DNA of 54,951 nt from SKIA01 sp047602905 (GCA_047602905.1 JBLKOP010000007.1:1-54951); one strand, 5' to 3'; positions 32,362 through 41,106 are shown, numbered from the stretch's first letter. Notes: generated from the sequence alone by a model not told the origin. Translations and numbers: made by a program.

Positions 32362-34125
32362 ATGTCTGAGAGTGGTGAGCCTGTAAAAAAAGTTGTTTCT
32401 GAAAGCATTGATGCAGTTAAGCATGGAGCGTATAATGCAGGTATTTACTCTGTTATTTTTGCTGGTCTGGTGTTGTTCTTTGCTGATTTTCTTTTCTTTG
32501 GTCCTCCGTTTAATAGGTTAGGTTCTGCTGCGTACCTATGGTTTTTCTTATATGCGATATATGCTGTTCTTGTTTTTTTAGTGTTCTATAGCAAGGTTGA
32601 TCCGGTTAATCTTCGTAAAGTCTGTATTGAGAAAACAATTATTAGTTGGGGTGTTCCGTTTGTTCTTTCGTTTCTTATTCCTATCGTTGATCAAAGCAGT
32701 TATGTAGTTCTTGGCGCTCTTGGAGAGTATATAGCTACGCATTGGTTTCCTGCTCTTATCATCTTCTTTTTTGGTTGGCCTAATCTTTGGTTTAAGGAGT
32801 TAGGAGAGGGGAAAGGGTTTGTTGCTGGTTTTTTTCGCACTGCTCGTTTAGTGCTTGCGTTGTTCGTCTTTTTTTATTTACTCATTGCTGTTATGGGTGC
32901 TGCAGAAACGATTTTTGGTTTCCAGCAAGCAGAGGCTAATCAGTACGCGTATCAAGAAGTAAGTGTTGGTGAAGTGTTTAGTCAAGCAGGAGGTTTTGTT
33001 AAGCGGGTCTGGGGTGATGGTGTTGGTCTTGCTACGGGAGCGTTTAATGGTACTTCTAGTTTGTTTGGTGATCGCCTTGATGAAGCTACTGCTCGTCACT
33101 ACACGGGTACTGTTGAGCAGCAGCAGGGCCAGCAGCTTGGTGTTTCTGTTCGTGAGCAACGAAGTATTCGTCCGACGTTTTATTTTGGTCAAGACGAGAG
33201 TCGAGAAGTGTTTGTTCAGAACGCTGATCAGAGTGCTTTGTGGTTTGGTGTTGTTGAGGCGCGTACGTTTGCTGAGGATATGCCTATTGAGTTGTCTTGT
33301 GTGTATGAAGTTCCTGCTCGTAGGGGTGAGCAAGTTATTTCTGTACCTGGCGTTGCTCGTCCGAGTTCTTTGCGCGTCACGTACACGGGTGGAACGTTTG
33401 CTGATAGGTATCCGTTTGATTGTACAGTTTCTTTGCAAGATATTCTTGATCAAACCTCTGATCAGAATCGTTTGTCTGGTCAGTTCTTTACACGTACTAC
33501 TTTTGATTTTCAGACGTGGGGGTACTCCACGATTAGTTTCATGGATCGTGACGTAATTACTGCTCTTCGTAGGGAGAACAGAAACCCTGCTCACGAGCTG
33601 GGTATTGATCCTGTTGTGCAAGCAAAGTTTACTCCTGGCCCTATTAGTCTTGGTATGATGGATCGCCAGCAACTTCCGTTGGCTGTCTCCGTTGATGACC
33701 CTGCTTCTTCGTTCATTCCTGCTTTTGGTGTTACGCTGAGTAACTCTTGGCACACTCTTGGTGAGGTTAAGCAGCTTCATCAGCTCGTCTTGCAAGTTCC
33801 TGACCCGTTACTTCTGGACGTTTCTTCTTGTCGTGGTAATGTTGATAGGGATGGAAATTCTATCGCTCCTGCTTCTCAGAGTGGTTTTTTAGATGGAGTT
33901 CCTGATGGGTATACTGCGTATGTGTTCTCTGGTATTGCGTTTTCTCCTGAGGATCAGTTACGTACGATTCGTTGTGATTTGTCTGTTCGTAATGATGATG
34001 TCTCTTTACTTCTTGGTCCTGACTTGTCTCCGCAACAATTTACTCTTGTTGCTCTTGCTGAGTACACGTATGAGACGTCTACGCCTGCTCCTGTGAGTTT
34101 GGGCGTTGAGAGGCTTTCTCGATGA
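32362..34125 (+). CDS. Multi-pass membrane protein with large external domain
   Basis: 587 residues. The N-terminal 190 residues hold about five hydrophobic segments (for example IYSVIFAGLVLFFADFLFF and LVLALFVFFYLLIAVMGA). The remaining 400 lie outside, are beta-rich and carry several Cys that may be paired. It starts 3 nt after the previous gene and overlaps the next by four bases, so all are translated together. No family is recognised. It may be the membrane base for the neighbouring lipoproteins (inference). Confidence 0.65.
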   Translation: MSESGEPVKKVVSESIDAVKHGAYNAGIYSVIFAGLVLFFADFLFFGPPFNRLGSAAYLWFFLYAIYAVLVFLVFYSKVDPVNLRKVCIEKTIISWGVPFVLSFLIPIVDQSSYVVLGALGEYIATHWFPALIIFFFGWPNLWFKELGEGKGFVAGFFRTARLVLALFVFFYLLIAVMGAAETIFGFQQAEANQYAYQEVSVGEVFSQAGGFVKRVWGDGVGLATGAFNGTSSLFGDRLDEATARHYTGTVEQQQGQQLGVSVREQRSIRPTFYFGQDESREVFVQNADQSALWFGVVEARTFAEDMPIELSCVYEVPARRGEQVISVPGVARPSSLRVTYTGGTFADRYPFDCTVSLQDILDQTSDQNRLSGQFFTRTTFDFQTWGYSTISFMDRDVITALRRENRNPAHELGIDPVVQAKFTPGPISLGMMDRQQLPLAVSVDDPASSFIPAFGVTLSNSWHTLGEVKQLHQLVLQVPDPLLLDVSSCRGNVDRDGNSIAPASQSGFLDGVPDGYTAYVFSGIAFSPEDQLRTIRCDLSVRNDDVSLLLGPDLSPQQFTLVALAEYTYETSTPAPVSLGVERLSR

Positions 34126-35030
34126 GATACGTAGTGTTTTTGCTTGGTGTAGTGTTTCTTCTTGCTTCTTGTTCTGCTCCTGTTGATTCTTCTGCTCGCC
34201 TCACTGGTTCTGAGGGGGTTGTTCTTTCTATTACTTCTCAGCCTGGCGAGATTTTTGCGGGTGAGGAGTTTTCTCTTACGTATCGTTTAGAGAATAAAGG
34301 GAGCACTCCTGTTTTTGTGGATGATCCTGGTCGGTTAGTGTTTTCTTTTGATAATTATTATTTGGAGTACGTTGATCGTATTGATCGTTTTCGCTCTGAG
34401 GATTTCTGGCTTCAGCCACGTACAGTTTTTGCTGCTGGAGAGGTTGCTTTTGTTACTGCGTATTTTCGTGCTCGTGAGATTCAGCGCTCTTCTCCTATGG
34501 TGAACACTGCTGTTACTGCTAGTGTGTGTTACCCGTATACTTCTTCGTTTACTACGCAGGTGTGTTTAGAAGCTACTCGTGAGGCGGATGCTGGTAGTAT
34601 TATTTGTCGCTCTACTCCTATTATTATTCCTTCTCCTGCTGCTCCTGTTGGTGTTGATTCTATTACTACGCGTACTGCTCGTACGGCTGACGGGCAGGTT
34701 TTGCCGCAGTTTCGTTTAAATATTCGTAACTTGGATCGTGGTGTTCCTGCTACGAGTAGTTGTTCTGGTCTTAGCGGTGAGGCTGCTAGTGGGTTGAATA
34801 ATGTTCATGTTCGTGCGTTTTTGCTTGATGAGGAGTTGATTTGTTTGGGTAGTGGTGTTGATGGCGCTGTTCGTTTGCAGAACGGTCGCGGTATTGTTAC
34901 GTGTTCTGTTTCTGAAGCTTCTTCTCTTCGTTTTGGCGCTTCTTCTACGAATTATTTGTCTTTGTTATCTGTTGATATCGAGTACACGTATAGGCAGAGT
35001 GTGCGCAGTGACTTGCGTATTCTTCGATAG
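34122..35030 (+). CDS. Surface lipoprotein, family A member 1
   Basis: 302 residues with a lipoprotein signal ending LLASC (Cys17). Two beta-sandwich-like domains follow. The second has QFRLNIRNLDRGVP, then VRLQNGRGIVTCSV and LLSVDIEYTYRQSVRSDL. The same arrangement recurs in the lipoproteins at 35039 and 37174, so the three form a paralogous family. Cys are spaced in pairs, as expected for disulfides. It is part of the 31.2-36.5 kb operon. Confidence 0.72.
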   Translation: MRYVVFLLGVVFLLASCSAPVDSSARLTGSEGVVLSITSQPGEIFAGEEFSLTYRLENKGSTPVFVDDPGRLVFSFDNYYLEYVDRIDRFRSEDFWLQPRTVFAAGEVAFVTAYFRAREIQRSSPMVNTAVTASVCYPYTSSFTTQVCLEATREADAGSIICRSTPIIIPSPAAPVGVDSITTRTARTADGQVLPQFRLNIRNLDRGVPATSSCSGLSGEAASGLNNVHVRAFLLDEELICLGSGVDGAVRLQNGRGIVTCSVSEASSLRFGASSTNYLSLLSVDIEYTYRQSVRSDLRILR

Positions 35031-35038
35031 GTTTTTGA

Positions 35039-36466
35039 ATGAGTGCTTTGATGTATAGTAGTATGAGTCGTGTATTTGTCCTTTTGTTGGCGTGTTTGCT
35101 TATCGTTCTTGCTGGTTGCGCTACTCATTCTCAGCCTAGTGGTTCTGGTGTTCAGACTTCTGTTCTTAATCGTGCTGAGCTTTCTAATTTGTACGTTCCT
35201 CTTGTTGCTTCTGAGTTGCGCGGGCTTTCTGCTCCTCTTCCTCGGGATGTTTTTGATGGTGAGTCGCACATTTATATTGGTGATTTGAATTTGTTAGTTC
35301 ATAACCGCGGCTACGCTGATAGCTTGGTTGCTTTGTACGTTACTGGGTATGATCCTAACTTATTTACTGTTCGTCCTCGTGGTCCTTTTGTTACTCAGGG
35401 GGGTAGTCGTTTTTGTTATCGGGACTTGATTCTTCAGGGTCCGTATGAGTATTCTGTGTATATGGCTTGTGCTCTTTCTGAGGATATTTTTGTTGGTGGA
35501 GGGTTTTCTCGTGATGAAGACTATGCTGATGTAACTGTTGGTTCTCGCGGCATTACTGATTTCTTGGATTCTGCTCTTGGTCGTGCTCGCGGTGAGGAGA
35601 CGCGTTTCTTTCGTCATGTCTCTGATATTATTGGTGATGTGTATGTTCAGTGTGATGTTCCTGTTGCTCGTCCTGACGGAGTTTCTAAGCGGGCTAGTTG
35701 TAGTTTTTCCTCCGCGTTTATTGATTATTTGTCTCGTCGTAACACGCGTGGTTCGTTGTTGTTAGCGTTGTATGGCGAGGATTTGTCTAATTGTCAGAAT
35801 AATTGTGTTGTTGTTCCTTCTCCTTTGCTTCCTCGTGGTTTTATTGCTGGCGACACCGCTGATTTTCCTGGTGGGGAGATGTACACGGTTGATTATGGTT
35901 TGTATTTGAATGAGCAGCGTTGGCCGAGTAATTATTATGAGCATGATCAGTTGTTTCAGATTAGTGCTTGTTATTTGTATACTACGTATGCTACTCCTGT
36001 TGTGTGTATTGATGCTACTCCTCATTCTAGTGATGGTGCTGTTTGTCGTCCTGGTGTTCAGCAAATTAATCATGGTCAGCCTGCTCCTCTGCGTATTTCT
36101 CATATTGATCAGGTGAATCAGGGTCCTCGGGTGATGTTTACTATTCATGTTGAGAATACTATGGGCGGTACTTCTTTTAATCCTGGTGCTGTTGATTTCT
36201 GTGCTCCTGGTAGTCCTGAGTTGTATAATCGTGAGTTGCGTGATGTTGCTAAGATTGTTGATGCGCGTATTATTGGTGAGTTGCGTGCTCTTGATTGTCG
36301 TGATGGGATTATTCGTTTGCAGAACAATAGGGGTAGTATTAGTTGTTTCTATGATTTGCCTGCTCGCGCGTTTCGTTCTGGTGCGTATCAGACGACGTTG
36401 AATATTGAGATTGGGTATTTGTATCGTGATATGCAGACTGTTCAGGCTCGTATTCATCGTATCTAG
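35039..36466 (+). CDS. Surface lipoprotein, family A member 2 (longest)
   Basis: 475 residues from the first ATG; the ATG at 35063 would give a cleaner signal (MSRVFVLLLACLLIVLAGC). The lipobox is LAGC. An extra N-terminal region with ten or so Cys precedes the shared family domain: CYLYTTYATPVVCIDATP, VMFTIHVENTMGG, then IIRLQNNRGSISCFYD and LNIEIGYLYRD. It is the last gene of the operon. Coding-strand composition is strongly T/G here. Confidence 0.72.
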   Translation: MSALMYSSMSRVFVLLLACLLIVLAGCATHSQPSGSGVQTSVLNRAELSNLYVPLVASELRGLSAPLPRDVFDGESHIYIGDLNLLVHNRGYADSLVALYVTGYDPNLFTVRPRGPFVTQGGSRFCYRDLILQGPYEYSVYMACALSEDIFVGGGFSRDEDYADVTVGSRGITDFLDSALGRARGEETRFFRHVSDIIGDVYVQCDVPVARPDGVSKRASCSFSSAFIDYLSRRNTRGSLLLALYGEDLSNCQNNCVVVPSPLLPRGFIAGDTADFPGGEMYTVDYGLYLNEQRWPSNYYEHDQLFQISACYLYTTYATPVVCIDATPHSSDGAVCRPGVQQINHGQPAPLRISHIDQVNQGPRVMFTIHVENTMGGTSFNPGAVDFCAPGSPELYNRELRDVAKIVDARIIGELRALDCRDGIIRLQNNRGSISCFYDLPARAFRSGAYQTTLNIEIGYLYRDMQTVQARIHRI

Positions 36467-36514
36467 AGCTTTTTTTTTATTTTATATTTATTTGCTATAT
36501 GGTAAATAAAATAA

Positions 36515-36522
36515 TTTATATA
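36515..36522 (+). promoter_or_regulatory. TATA box for the secreted protein at 36545
   Basis: TTTATATA is centred about 26 nt upstream of ATG 36545. It is followed by GTAG-TTA-CTAC (36523-36533), a short inverted repeat placed between TATA box and start that could bind a regulator. Confidence 0.6.
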
Positions 36523-36544
36523 GTAGTTACTACATAGTAGTAAT

Positions 36545-37108
36545 ATGAAATGGGTTTTCTGGCTCCTAGCCATCATAACAATCGCAGCAGCGATACCAGT
36601 AACAGAAGCAAGTATACGCATACAAAGCTTTGGAAGCGGACCACTAGACTTTAGTGGACCAACAAGCATCCGAGCATACGGAACCGGAACAAGCTTTGCA
36701 GCCAACTACGACAACACCTACGCAACCGTGCGCTACGCAGGAAGTAGCGGAGGAATTGCTGTAGGCATGCAACGACCAACAAGTGTTGTTCAGCATAGCT
36801 TCACAGACCACAACCTCAACTACCGAACTATCCAAACAGGTCCGTGGCAAGTACAAAACGTACAAGCAACTCACAGACCCTCACAGAGCGCGTTTAGCTA
36901 CGCACAAACACCAGCAGGGCCAACAATAGGAGGGTTCATCGGAGGAGGTGTACACGCATCCTCTCCACACGCACGAGCAAACTATCTTGGAAGCCACGCA
37001 TTCGCACAAACGCACAACACGCGAGCAATCCACAACCCGTTCGTAGCAAGCCCGTACCAACAACCAGCAACGCTCTCGGCACGAGTTGCTCCTCGAGCAT
37101 ACTGGTAA
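36545..37108 (+). CDS. Secreted Gly/Ser/Ala/His-rich protein, unknown
   Basis: 187 residues with a clean signal peptide (MKWVFWLLAIITIAAAIP, cleavage probably after TEA near 22). The mature part has low complexity: many Ser, Gly, Ala, Thr, Tyr, Asn and His, no Cys, few charges. It contains stretches such as IGGFIGGGVHASSPHARAN. It looks like a structural or adhesive extracellular protein. A strong TATA box and uniform A/C-rich codons, unlike the T/G-rich operon just upstream, suggest high expression. No family is recognised. Confidence 0.65.
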   Translation: MKWVFWLLAIITIAAAIPVTEASIRIQSFGSGPLDFSGPTSIRAYGTGTSFAANYDNTYATVRYAGSSGGIAVGMQRPTSVVQHSFTDHNLNYRTIQTGPWQVQNVQATHRPSQSAFSYAQTPAGPTIGGFIGGGVHASSPHARANYLGSHAFAQTHNTRAIHNPFVASPYQQPATLSARVAPRAYW

Positions 37109-37140
37109 AAATACTTTTTTAGCCCTTTTTTCTCAAAACA

Positions 37141-37148
37141 TTTAAAAA
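37141..37148 (+). promoter_or_regulatory. TATA box for lipoprotein at 37174
   Basis: TTTAAAAA is centred about 29 nt upstream of ATG 37174. T-runs at 37115-37120 and 37125-37131 just before it may end the preceding transcript. Confidence 0.5.
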
Positions 37149-37173
37149 GCACCTTGTTCGATAAAGCAGTATT

Positions 37174-38217
37174 ATGAACAAAGCACTCATTCTCTGTCTC
37201 GTAGCAGCACTCGTCGTGTTCGCTGCGTGTGAAAGCGCACCTGAAGCACCAGACCTAGCAACTCCGTACATCGGAGGAGTACAAGGAATCGCGATGAGCT
37301 TTCCACAAGGAATGCCACCAGCAGAAATCTTTGATGACGGACAAGGAGAGTTTAGCATAGGAATACTGCTTGAAAACGTAGGAGAAAGCGCAGTAGGACC
37401 AGGAACGCGTAACCCCTACGGACACGTAGAAATCATAGGAATAAACCCAAGAAACTTCGGTTCAGGCTTTGGACAAGCAAGCCATAATGACTTATTTGTA
37501 ACCTTTGATGAAGCACAGCTCACTCTTGAGCCAGCAAGAAGAGGCTTTGACGGATCAATAATCACAGGAGAAAGCGGACTCATAGAATTTCCTTCTCTAA
37601 GCTACTTACCAGACATTACCGGTAACCAACAACTCACTGTACGAGCAAACGTTTGCTACGAGTACCGCTCATACACAAGAGGACAAATCTGTATTAAAGA
37701 CAACCTTCTTGAGCGAGCACAGGATGACAGCATCTGTACAGTAAGCGGAGCAAAAGCGTTCTCAGGAAGCGGAGCGCCTGTACAAGTAACGAGCCTTACA
37801 CAAAACCCTGCAGGAAGCAGCCGCATACAAGTAACGTTTACTGTAGAAAACCTTGGTCGAGGAATCGTCTTTGCACCAATGAGCACAGTAAATAGCCCAA
37901 ATATTTGCCAAGCAAGCGCAGGAGTAAACACGCAACGAGACGTAGTAGGAGTTCAAGTAAGTCTAGGAGATGAGTTCACCACCGATTACTTAGTTAACTG
38001 CCCGCTACTTGGAGGACAAGACAGAGGAGTTATTCGCATGTTTCAAGGAGCTCCAGCTGTAGTTACGTGTACTATTGATAACATCGACGCAAGTGCAGGA
38101 AGAATATTCACAGAAAACCTTAACGTGGATTTACACTACACGTACTTAGAGCACATAGAAAGACCTCTTCTTATTAGAGACACAAACGTTGGTTTTGTTG
38201 AGCGATCAGCAAATTAG
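37174..38217 (+). CDS. Surface lipoprotein, family A member 3
   Basis: 347 residues. The signal ends VVFAAC (Cys19). Two domains follow the family pattern: CYEYRSYTRGQICIKDN, then IQVTFTVENLGRGIVF, GVIRMFQGAPAVVTCTID and LNVDLHYTYLEH. It is outside the main surface operon with its own promoter and A/C-rich codons. It is thus a separately regulated paralog of the lipoproteins at 34122 and 35039. Its stop overlaps the convergent rfcS stop. Confidence 0.75.
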   Translation: MNKALILCLVAALVVFAACESAPEAPDLATPYIGGVQGIAMSFPQGMPPAEIFDDGQGEFSIGILLENVGESAVGPGTRNPYGHVEIIGINPRNFGSGFGQASHNDLFVTFDEAQLTLEPARRGFDGSIITGESGLIEFPSLSYLPDITGNQQLTVRANVCYEYRSYTRGQICIKDNLLERAQDDSICTVSGAKAFSGSGAPVQVTSLTQNPAGSSRIQVTFTVENLGRGIVFAPMSTVNSPNICQASAGVNTQRDVVGVQVSLGDEFTTDYLVNCPLLGGQDRGVIRMFQGAPAVVTCTIDNIDASAGRIFTENLNVDLHYTYLEHIERPLLIRDTNVGFVERSAN

Positions 38218-39161
38218 CTGAGAATAAACTGCGCAAGTAACGCTTCTAACTGAACAAAGTCATCACTTCCTTCTATGATACGAAACTCGCACTCCCCGCA
38301 AGCGCGTGTAAGAGCGAGTTGTTTATGAGATTCCATATCTAGCTCCCAGACAAGGCCTTGTATTTGTTTAACGACATCAAGACCGCTCATACCGTAATTA
38401 AGCATTGTTTTAAGCAATAAGTCTCGTGCTTGCACAAAAGAGCCTTTCTGCGCTAGCAAAAGAACTTCTCGTAGCTCTTCAGGCTTAGCAACCGATGCCA
38501 TTTCGTACACTGCTTTCTCAGTGATTTCTTTGTTTGTCGTAGCAACTGCTTGTAAGATGTTCTCTAAGCGACGAACATCTCCTTTACTTACTAAGAACAA
38601 GGCTTTCTTTGCTTCTGCACTAATCGTAAGGCCTTCGTTTGTTGCTATGCTCTCAAGAATTCCTTCTATGTGTTCTTGTGATAACGGTTTAAACTTAAAG
38701 ACTGCGCAGCGGCTCTGAATAGGGTCAATGATCTTGCTTGCGTAGTTACATGAAAGAATGAAGCGACAACTGCTGGTGTAGTTTTCCATCGTTCGTCGAA
38801 GCGCTTGCTGTGCTTCTTTTGTTAGTGCGTCTGCTTCGTCTAAATAAATGATTTTAAACGCTGCGTTACTCACGCTTCTTGTGCGCGCAAAGTCCTTTAT
38901 TGTGTTTCGTACAACATCAATTCCTCGCTCATCACTAGCATTAAGCTCCAGAGTGTTTGCTTTGTAATCCTCGCCGTATAGTTCTCGAGCAATAACTACT
39001 GCTAGAGAAGTTTTTCCTACGCCTGCAGGGCCGATGAAGAGGAGGTGAGGAAGGTTTTTTGCTTCTACAAAGCTTTGTACAGTCTTGACTATCTCGTCTT
39101 GTCCTTTAATGTCTACAAACGTTTTTGGGCGGTACTTCTCAGTCCATATGTGCTCGCTCAT
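38214..39161 (-). CDS. rfcS: Replication factor C small subunit
   Basis: 315 residues, the normal archaeal length. It begins with WTEKYRPKTFVDIKGQ. Walker A is GPAGVGKTS near 44-52, and Walker B is IIYLDEADAL. Sensor and arginine-finger segments include LSCNYASKIIDPIQSRC. The C-terminal collar domain is complete. It loads the PCNA clamp. A TATA element (39185-39192) lies about 27 nt upstream. Large-subunit and PCNA genes are not in the window. Confidence 0.96.
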   Translation of the reverse strand: MSEHIWTEKYRPKTFVDIKGQDEIVKTVQSFVEAKNLPHLLFIGPAGVGKTSLAVVIARELYGEDYKANTLELNASDERGIDVVRNTIKDFARTRSVSNAAFKIIYLDEADALTKEAQQALRRTMENYTSSCRFILSCNYASKIIDPIQSRCAVFKFKPLSQEHIEGILESIATNEGLTISAEAKKALFLVSKGDVRRLENILQAVATTNKEITEKAVYEMASVAKPEELREVLLLAQKGSFVQARDLLLKTMLNYGMSGLDVVKQIQGLVWELDMESHKQLALTRACGECEFRIIEGSDDFVQLEALLAQFILS

Positions 39162-39184
39162 ACTTGTACAGAAGATTCTTTGTG

Positions 39185-39192
39185 CTTAAAAG
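39185..39192 (-). promoter_or_regulatory. TATA box for rfcS
   Basis: CTTTTAAG on the minus strand is centred about 27 nt from the rfcS ATG (39161). Confidence 0.5.
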
Positions 39193-39195
39193 CCT

Positions 39196-39537
39196 TCACC
39201 TGCATTGTCCAGTGAGGCATCCGTTCTCGCATTCCTTGATTAATCGTTCTTCTTGTTTGGATACGCACTTAGACTCGCACGTACCAACTACTCCTTCGCA
39301 CCTAACTGCGTAATATCCTTGATACAGCGCTCCTGCTCTGCAATACACTTCTCCATAAAAACCGCTTTCTCCGCAATCAATATCATAACTGCACGTGTTT
39401 GCGTACCGCTGAACTACTCCTTGTTCGTCAAGAAAGCTGCACTCATCAAGGGGTGTTGTAGAGGAAAAAAACACAAAAAGTATTGCACTAATAAGAATAA
39501 TACTTATTCCTGCGCCGATAAGGACGCTTCTTTGCAT
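39196..39537 (-). CDS. Small Cys-rich secreted or membrane-anchored protein
   Basis: 113 residues. One N-terminal transmembrane or signal segment (about 5-25) precedes a short domain with ten Cys, spaced so as to suggest disulfides (for example CSYDIDC, CEGVVGTCESKC, CENGCLTGQC). The enzyme or binding role is unknown. It directly follows the PRC-barrel gene (adjacent bases) and is probably expressed with it. Confidence 0.65.
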   Translation of the reverse strand: MQRSVLIGAGISIILISAILFVFFSSTTPLDECSFLDEQGVVQRYANTCSYDIDCGESGFYGEVYCRAGALYQGYYAVRCEGVVGTCESKCVSKQEERLIKECENGCLTGQCR

Positions 39538-39819
39538 CTAAATAATGTCTTCTTCTGCGATTACTAAGAAGTCTCCCATAGCAATAACTGCTGAGAATGG
39601 AATGAGTTGGCTTCCTTCTTTGTTGCGCTCAAGGTCTAAGCGGTCAGTGTATTGTGTTGGGTTATCAAGTACTACGTGAATAAGTTCTCCTGTTCGCGTC
39701 TCAAAAACGATGTCTCCTACTTCTCCAAAGCGCTTACCCGTTTTTGAAACAACGGTTTTTCCAAGAAGTTGCTTTGAGAAGCGCTTCTCATCATCCTTGC
39801 GGATATCATCTCCTGCCAT
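39538..39819 (-). CDS. PRC-barrel domain protein
   Basis: 93 residues. After a charged start it shows the PRC-barrel pattern: LLGKTVVSKTGKRFGEVGDI, then ETRTGELIHVVLDNP and a final strand LIPFSAVIAMGDFLVIAEE. Such barrels mediate RNA or protein binding and occur in archaeal cell-division and ribosome-maturation factors. A TATA box lies 26 nt upstream (39842-39849). Confidence 0.85.
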   Translation of the reverse strand: MAGDDIRKDDEKRFSKQLLGKTVVSKTGKRFGEVGDIVFETRTGELIHVVLDNPTQYTDRLDLERNKEGSQLIPFSAVIAMGDFLVIAEEDII

Positions 39820-39841
39820 GGGTTATGAAGCGATAAGGCAG

Positions 39842-39849
39842 TATTTAAA
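39842..39849 (-). promoter_or_regulatory. TATA box for the PRC-barrel gene
   Basis: TTTAAATA on the minus strand is centred about 26 nt from ATG 39819. It sits just before the 3' end of the next minus-strand gene. Confidence 0.6.
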
Positions 39850-39854
39850 GGTTG

Positions 39855-40658
39855 TTATCTTTTTAAGATGTTGTTCTCCACTAAACTGTTGTATGCCTTA
39901 TTTTGTTGTTGTATTTTCTGTTTTACATGCTGTATTTCTTGACGGTACCAAAACACGTCTTGTGAGTGGTTTATTGTTGCTTGCTCGCACAGAGCTCCTA
40001 AGCCTTTCGTAGTTGTTTTGTTTACTTCGTCTGAGAGAAACTTCACTGCTCTAGCGACTGTTTGCACAGTAAATGGTGCTTCGAAGTTCTTTTTTTTGTT
40101 CGTAGGAAACTGCACATACACTATTTTTCCGTGTTGTTTTTCAAAACGAGAAGTGTACGGACTGGTTTGTGTTGCTGGGTTAAACATAAAGTCGCTTTCT
40201 TTTTCTCCAAAGTCCTCAAACAAGTGGTATGGTTCTTCTTCAAAGGGGTGTATGCTTATATCAAAATGGATTACTGAGCCATTATAATATCCTATATGGA
40301 TGTTTTCTTCTTTTGAATCAAGCTCCTTATATGTTTCATTAATTAGTTCCCCGTTTATCGTCCATCCTTGTTTAGGGAAGTGTATTTGTAATGCTCCATT
40401 CATGTAGAGATGAGGAAATTCTTGATGCCCATCACTTTTTTGAATTATGTTTAGGTGTGCTTCTAGTCCTTTTTCGTGCTTTGTTATCTCTGGATTATTT
40501 GCTTGTCGCACAAAGAGGTTTTGGTTTTCTCCTATCCATGTATGTATTTCTTGTTGGTCGTGTCCTCGTAGCGTGAGTTCTCTTGTTAGTCTCATGGTTG
40601 TCTTTTTGTGTGCTACGTTGCTAACAAGAACTAGTTGTTTTGAAAGCGGCGCGCACAT
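39855..40658 (-). CDS. Unknown 267-residue soluble protein
   Basis: Charged, with no membrane segment. The middle is beta-rich (HLYMNGALQIHFPKQGWTINGE and HIGYYNGSVIHFDISIHPFE), and the C-terminal 70 residues are helical and Gln/Lys-rich. No known motif is seen. The first ATG gives 267 residues; the later ATG at 40595 (MRLTRELTLRG) is an alternative. No clear TATA box fits either start. I do not recognise a family. Confidence 0.55.
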   Translation of the reverse strand: MCAPLSKQLVLVSNVAHKKTTMRLTRELTLRGHDQQEIHTWIGENQNLFVRQANNPEITKHEKGLEAHLNIIQKSDGHQEFPHLYMNGALQIHFPKQGWTINGELINETYKELDSKEENIHIGYYNGSVIHFDISIHPFEEEPYHLFEDFGEKESDFMFNPATQTSPYTSRFEKQHGKIVYVQFPTNKKKNFEAPFTVQTVARAVKFLSDEVNKTTTKGLGALCEQATINHSQDVFWYRQEIQHVKQKIQQQNKAYNSLVENNILKR

Positions 40659-40860
40659 ATTTTTTTTGTGTTGCGTCGCTTTCTTTACCGGATAATCAGT
40701 AGGAGAAGTGACTGCAGGCTAGAGAGGAGGCTGTTGGTTAATTGCTTTGTCTCTGCCATTGCTTTTCTTCGCGCTCATGTAAGTATTTAAGTTTTACGCA
40801 AGAAATCACTTTTTCGGCTTCTCCGAAAAGTATTTAAGTGTCTGTGTCAAGAAAGCTCTC
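40659..40860. other. 202-base gap with repeated TATA element and hairpin
   Basis: AGTATTTAAGT occurs twice, at 40782-40792 and 40829-40839. Between the copies lies a perfect hairpin, TTTTCGG (40811-40817), loop CTTCT, CCGAAAA (40823-40829). The second copy is the promoter of the gene at 40861. The first has no gene at the leaderless distance on either strand. The remaining sequence shows no convincing ORF or tRNA. Confidence 0.4.
40831..40838 (+). promoter_or_regulatory. TATA box for small membrane protein
   Basis: TATTTAAG is centred about 26 nt upstream of ATG 40861. It directly follows the hairpin at 40811-40829. Confidence 0.6.
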
Positions 40861-41067
40861 ATGTACGTACAAGAAGTTAAGAACGCACTAGAAAAATACA
40901 CTGGTCTGCTGAGCTTATGGTTGTTTGCCATGGCTTTTGTGCTTGCGGCGCGACTCGTTCCTACAACGATACTTATCACCGCATTAGTGCTTTTTTTCAT
41001 TGCGGCAGCGCTCATTACAACAGCAGGAATTTTTAGTGCTTATGTGTTGGCAAGAGATAATTTCTAA
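40861..41067 (+). CDS. Small two-helix membrane protein
   Basis: 68 residues. A charged start (MYVQEVKNALEKYTG) precedes two hydrophobic segments at about 18-32 and 36-62, with a short turn between them. No family is recognised. The strong promoter and compact form suggest a genuine gene. Confidence 0.65.
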   Translation: MYVQEVKNALEKYTGLLSLWLFAMAFVLAARLVPTTILITALVLFFIAAALITTAGIFSAYVLARDNF

Positions 41068-41077
41068 ACCACCACGC

Positions 41078-41085
41078 TTTTAAAT
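41078..41085 (+). promoter_or_regulatory. TATA box for PAN
   Basis: TTTTAAAT is centred about 25 nt upstream of ATG 41107. Confidence 0.55.
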
Positions 41086-41106
41086 TCCTCTCTCTCCCTA
41101 GCAGTT

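Noticed and set aside
32878..33795. 305-residue minus-strand ORF opposite the surface operon
   Set aside because: Arg/Thr/Asn/Ser-rich low-quality protein that mirrors T/G-rich coding on the plus strand. The plus genes have signals, overlaps and membrane segments.
35762..36457. 231-residue minus-strand ORF opposite lipoprotein 2
   Set aside because: Isoleucine/Thr/Asn-rich, lacks a promoter, and mirrors the plus-strand gene.
40719..40778. 19-residue minus-strand ORF in the 40.7 kb gap
   Set aside because: No TATA element at the leaderless distance and no recognisable composition or motif.
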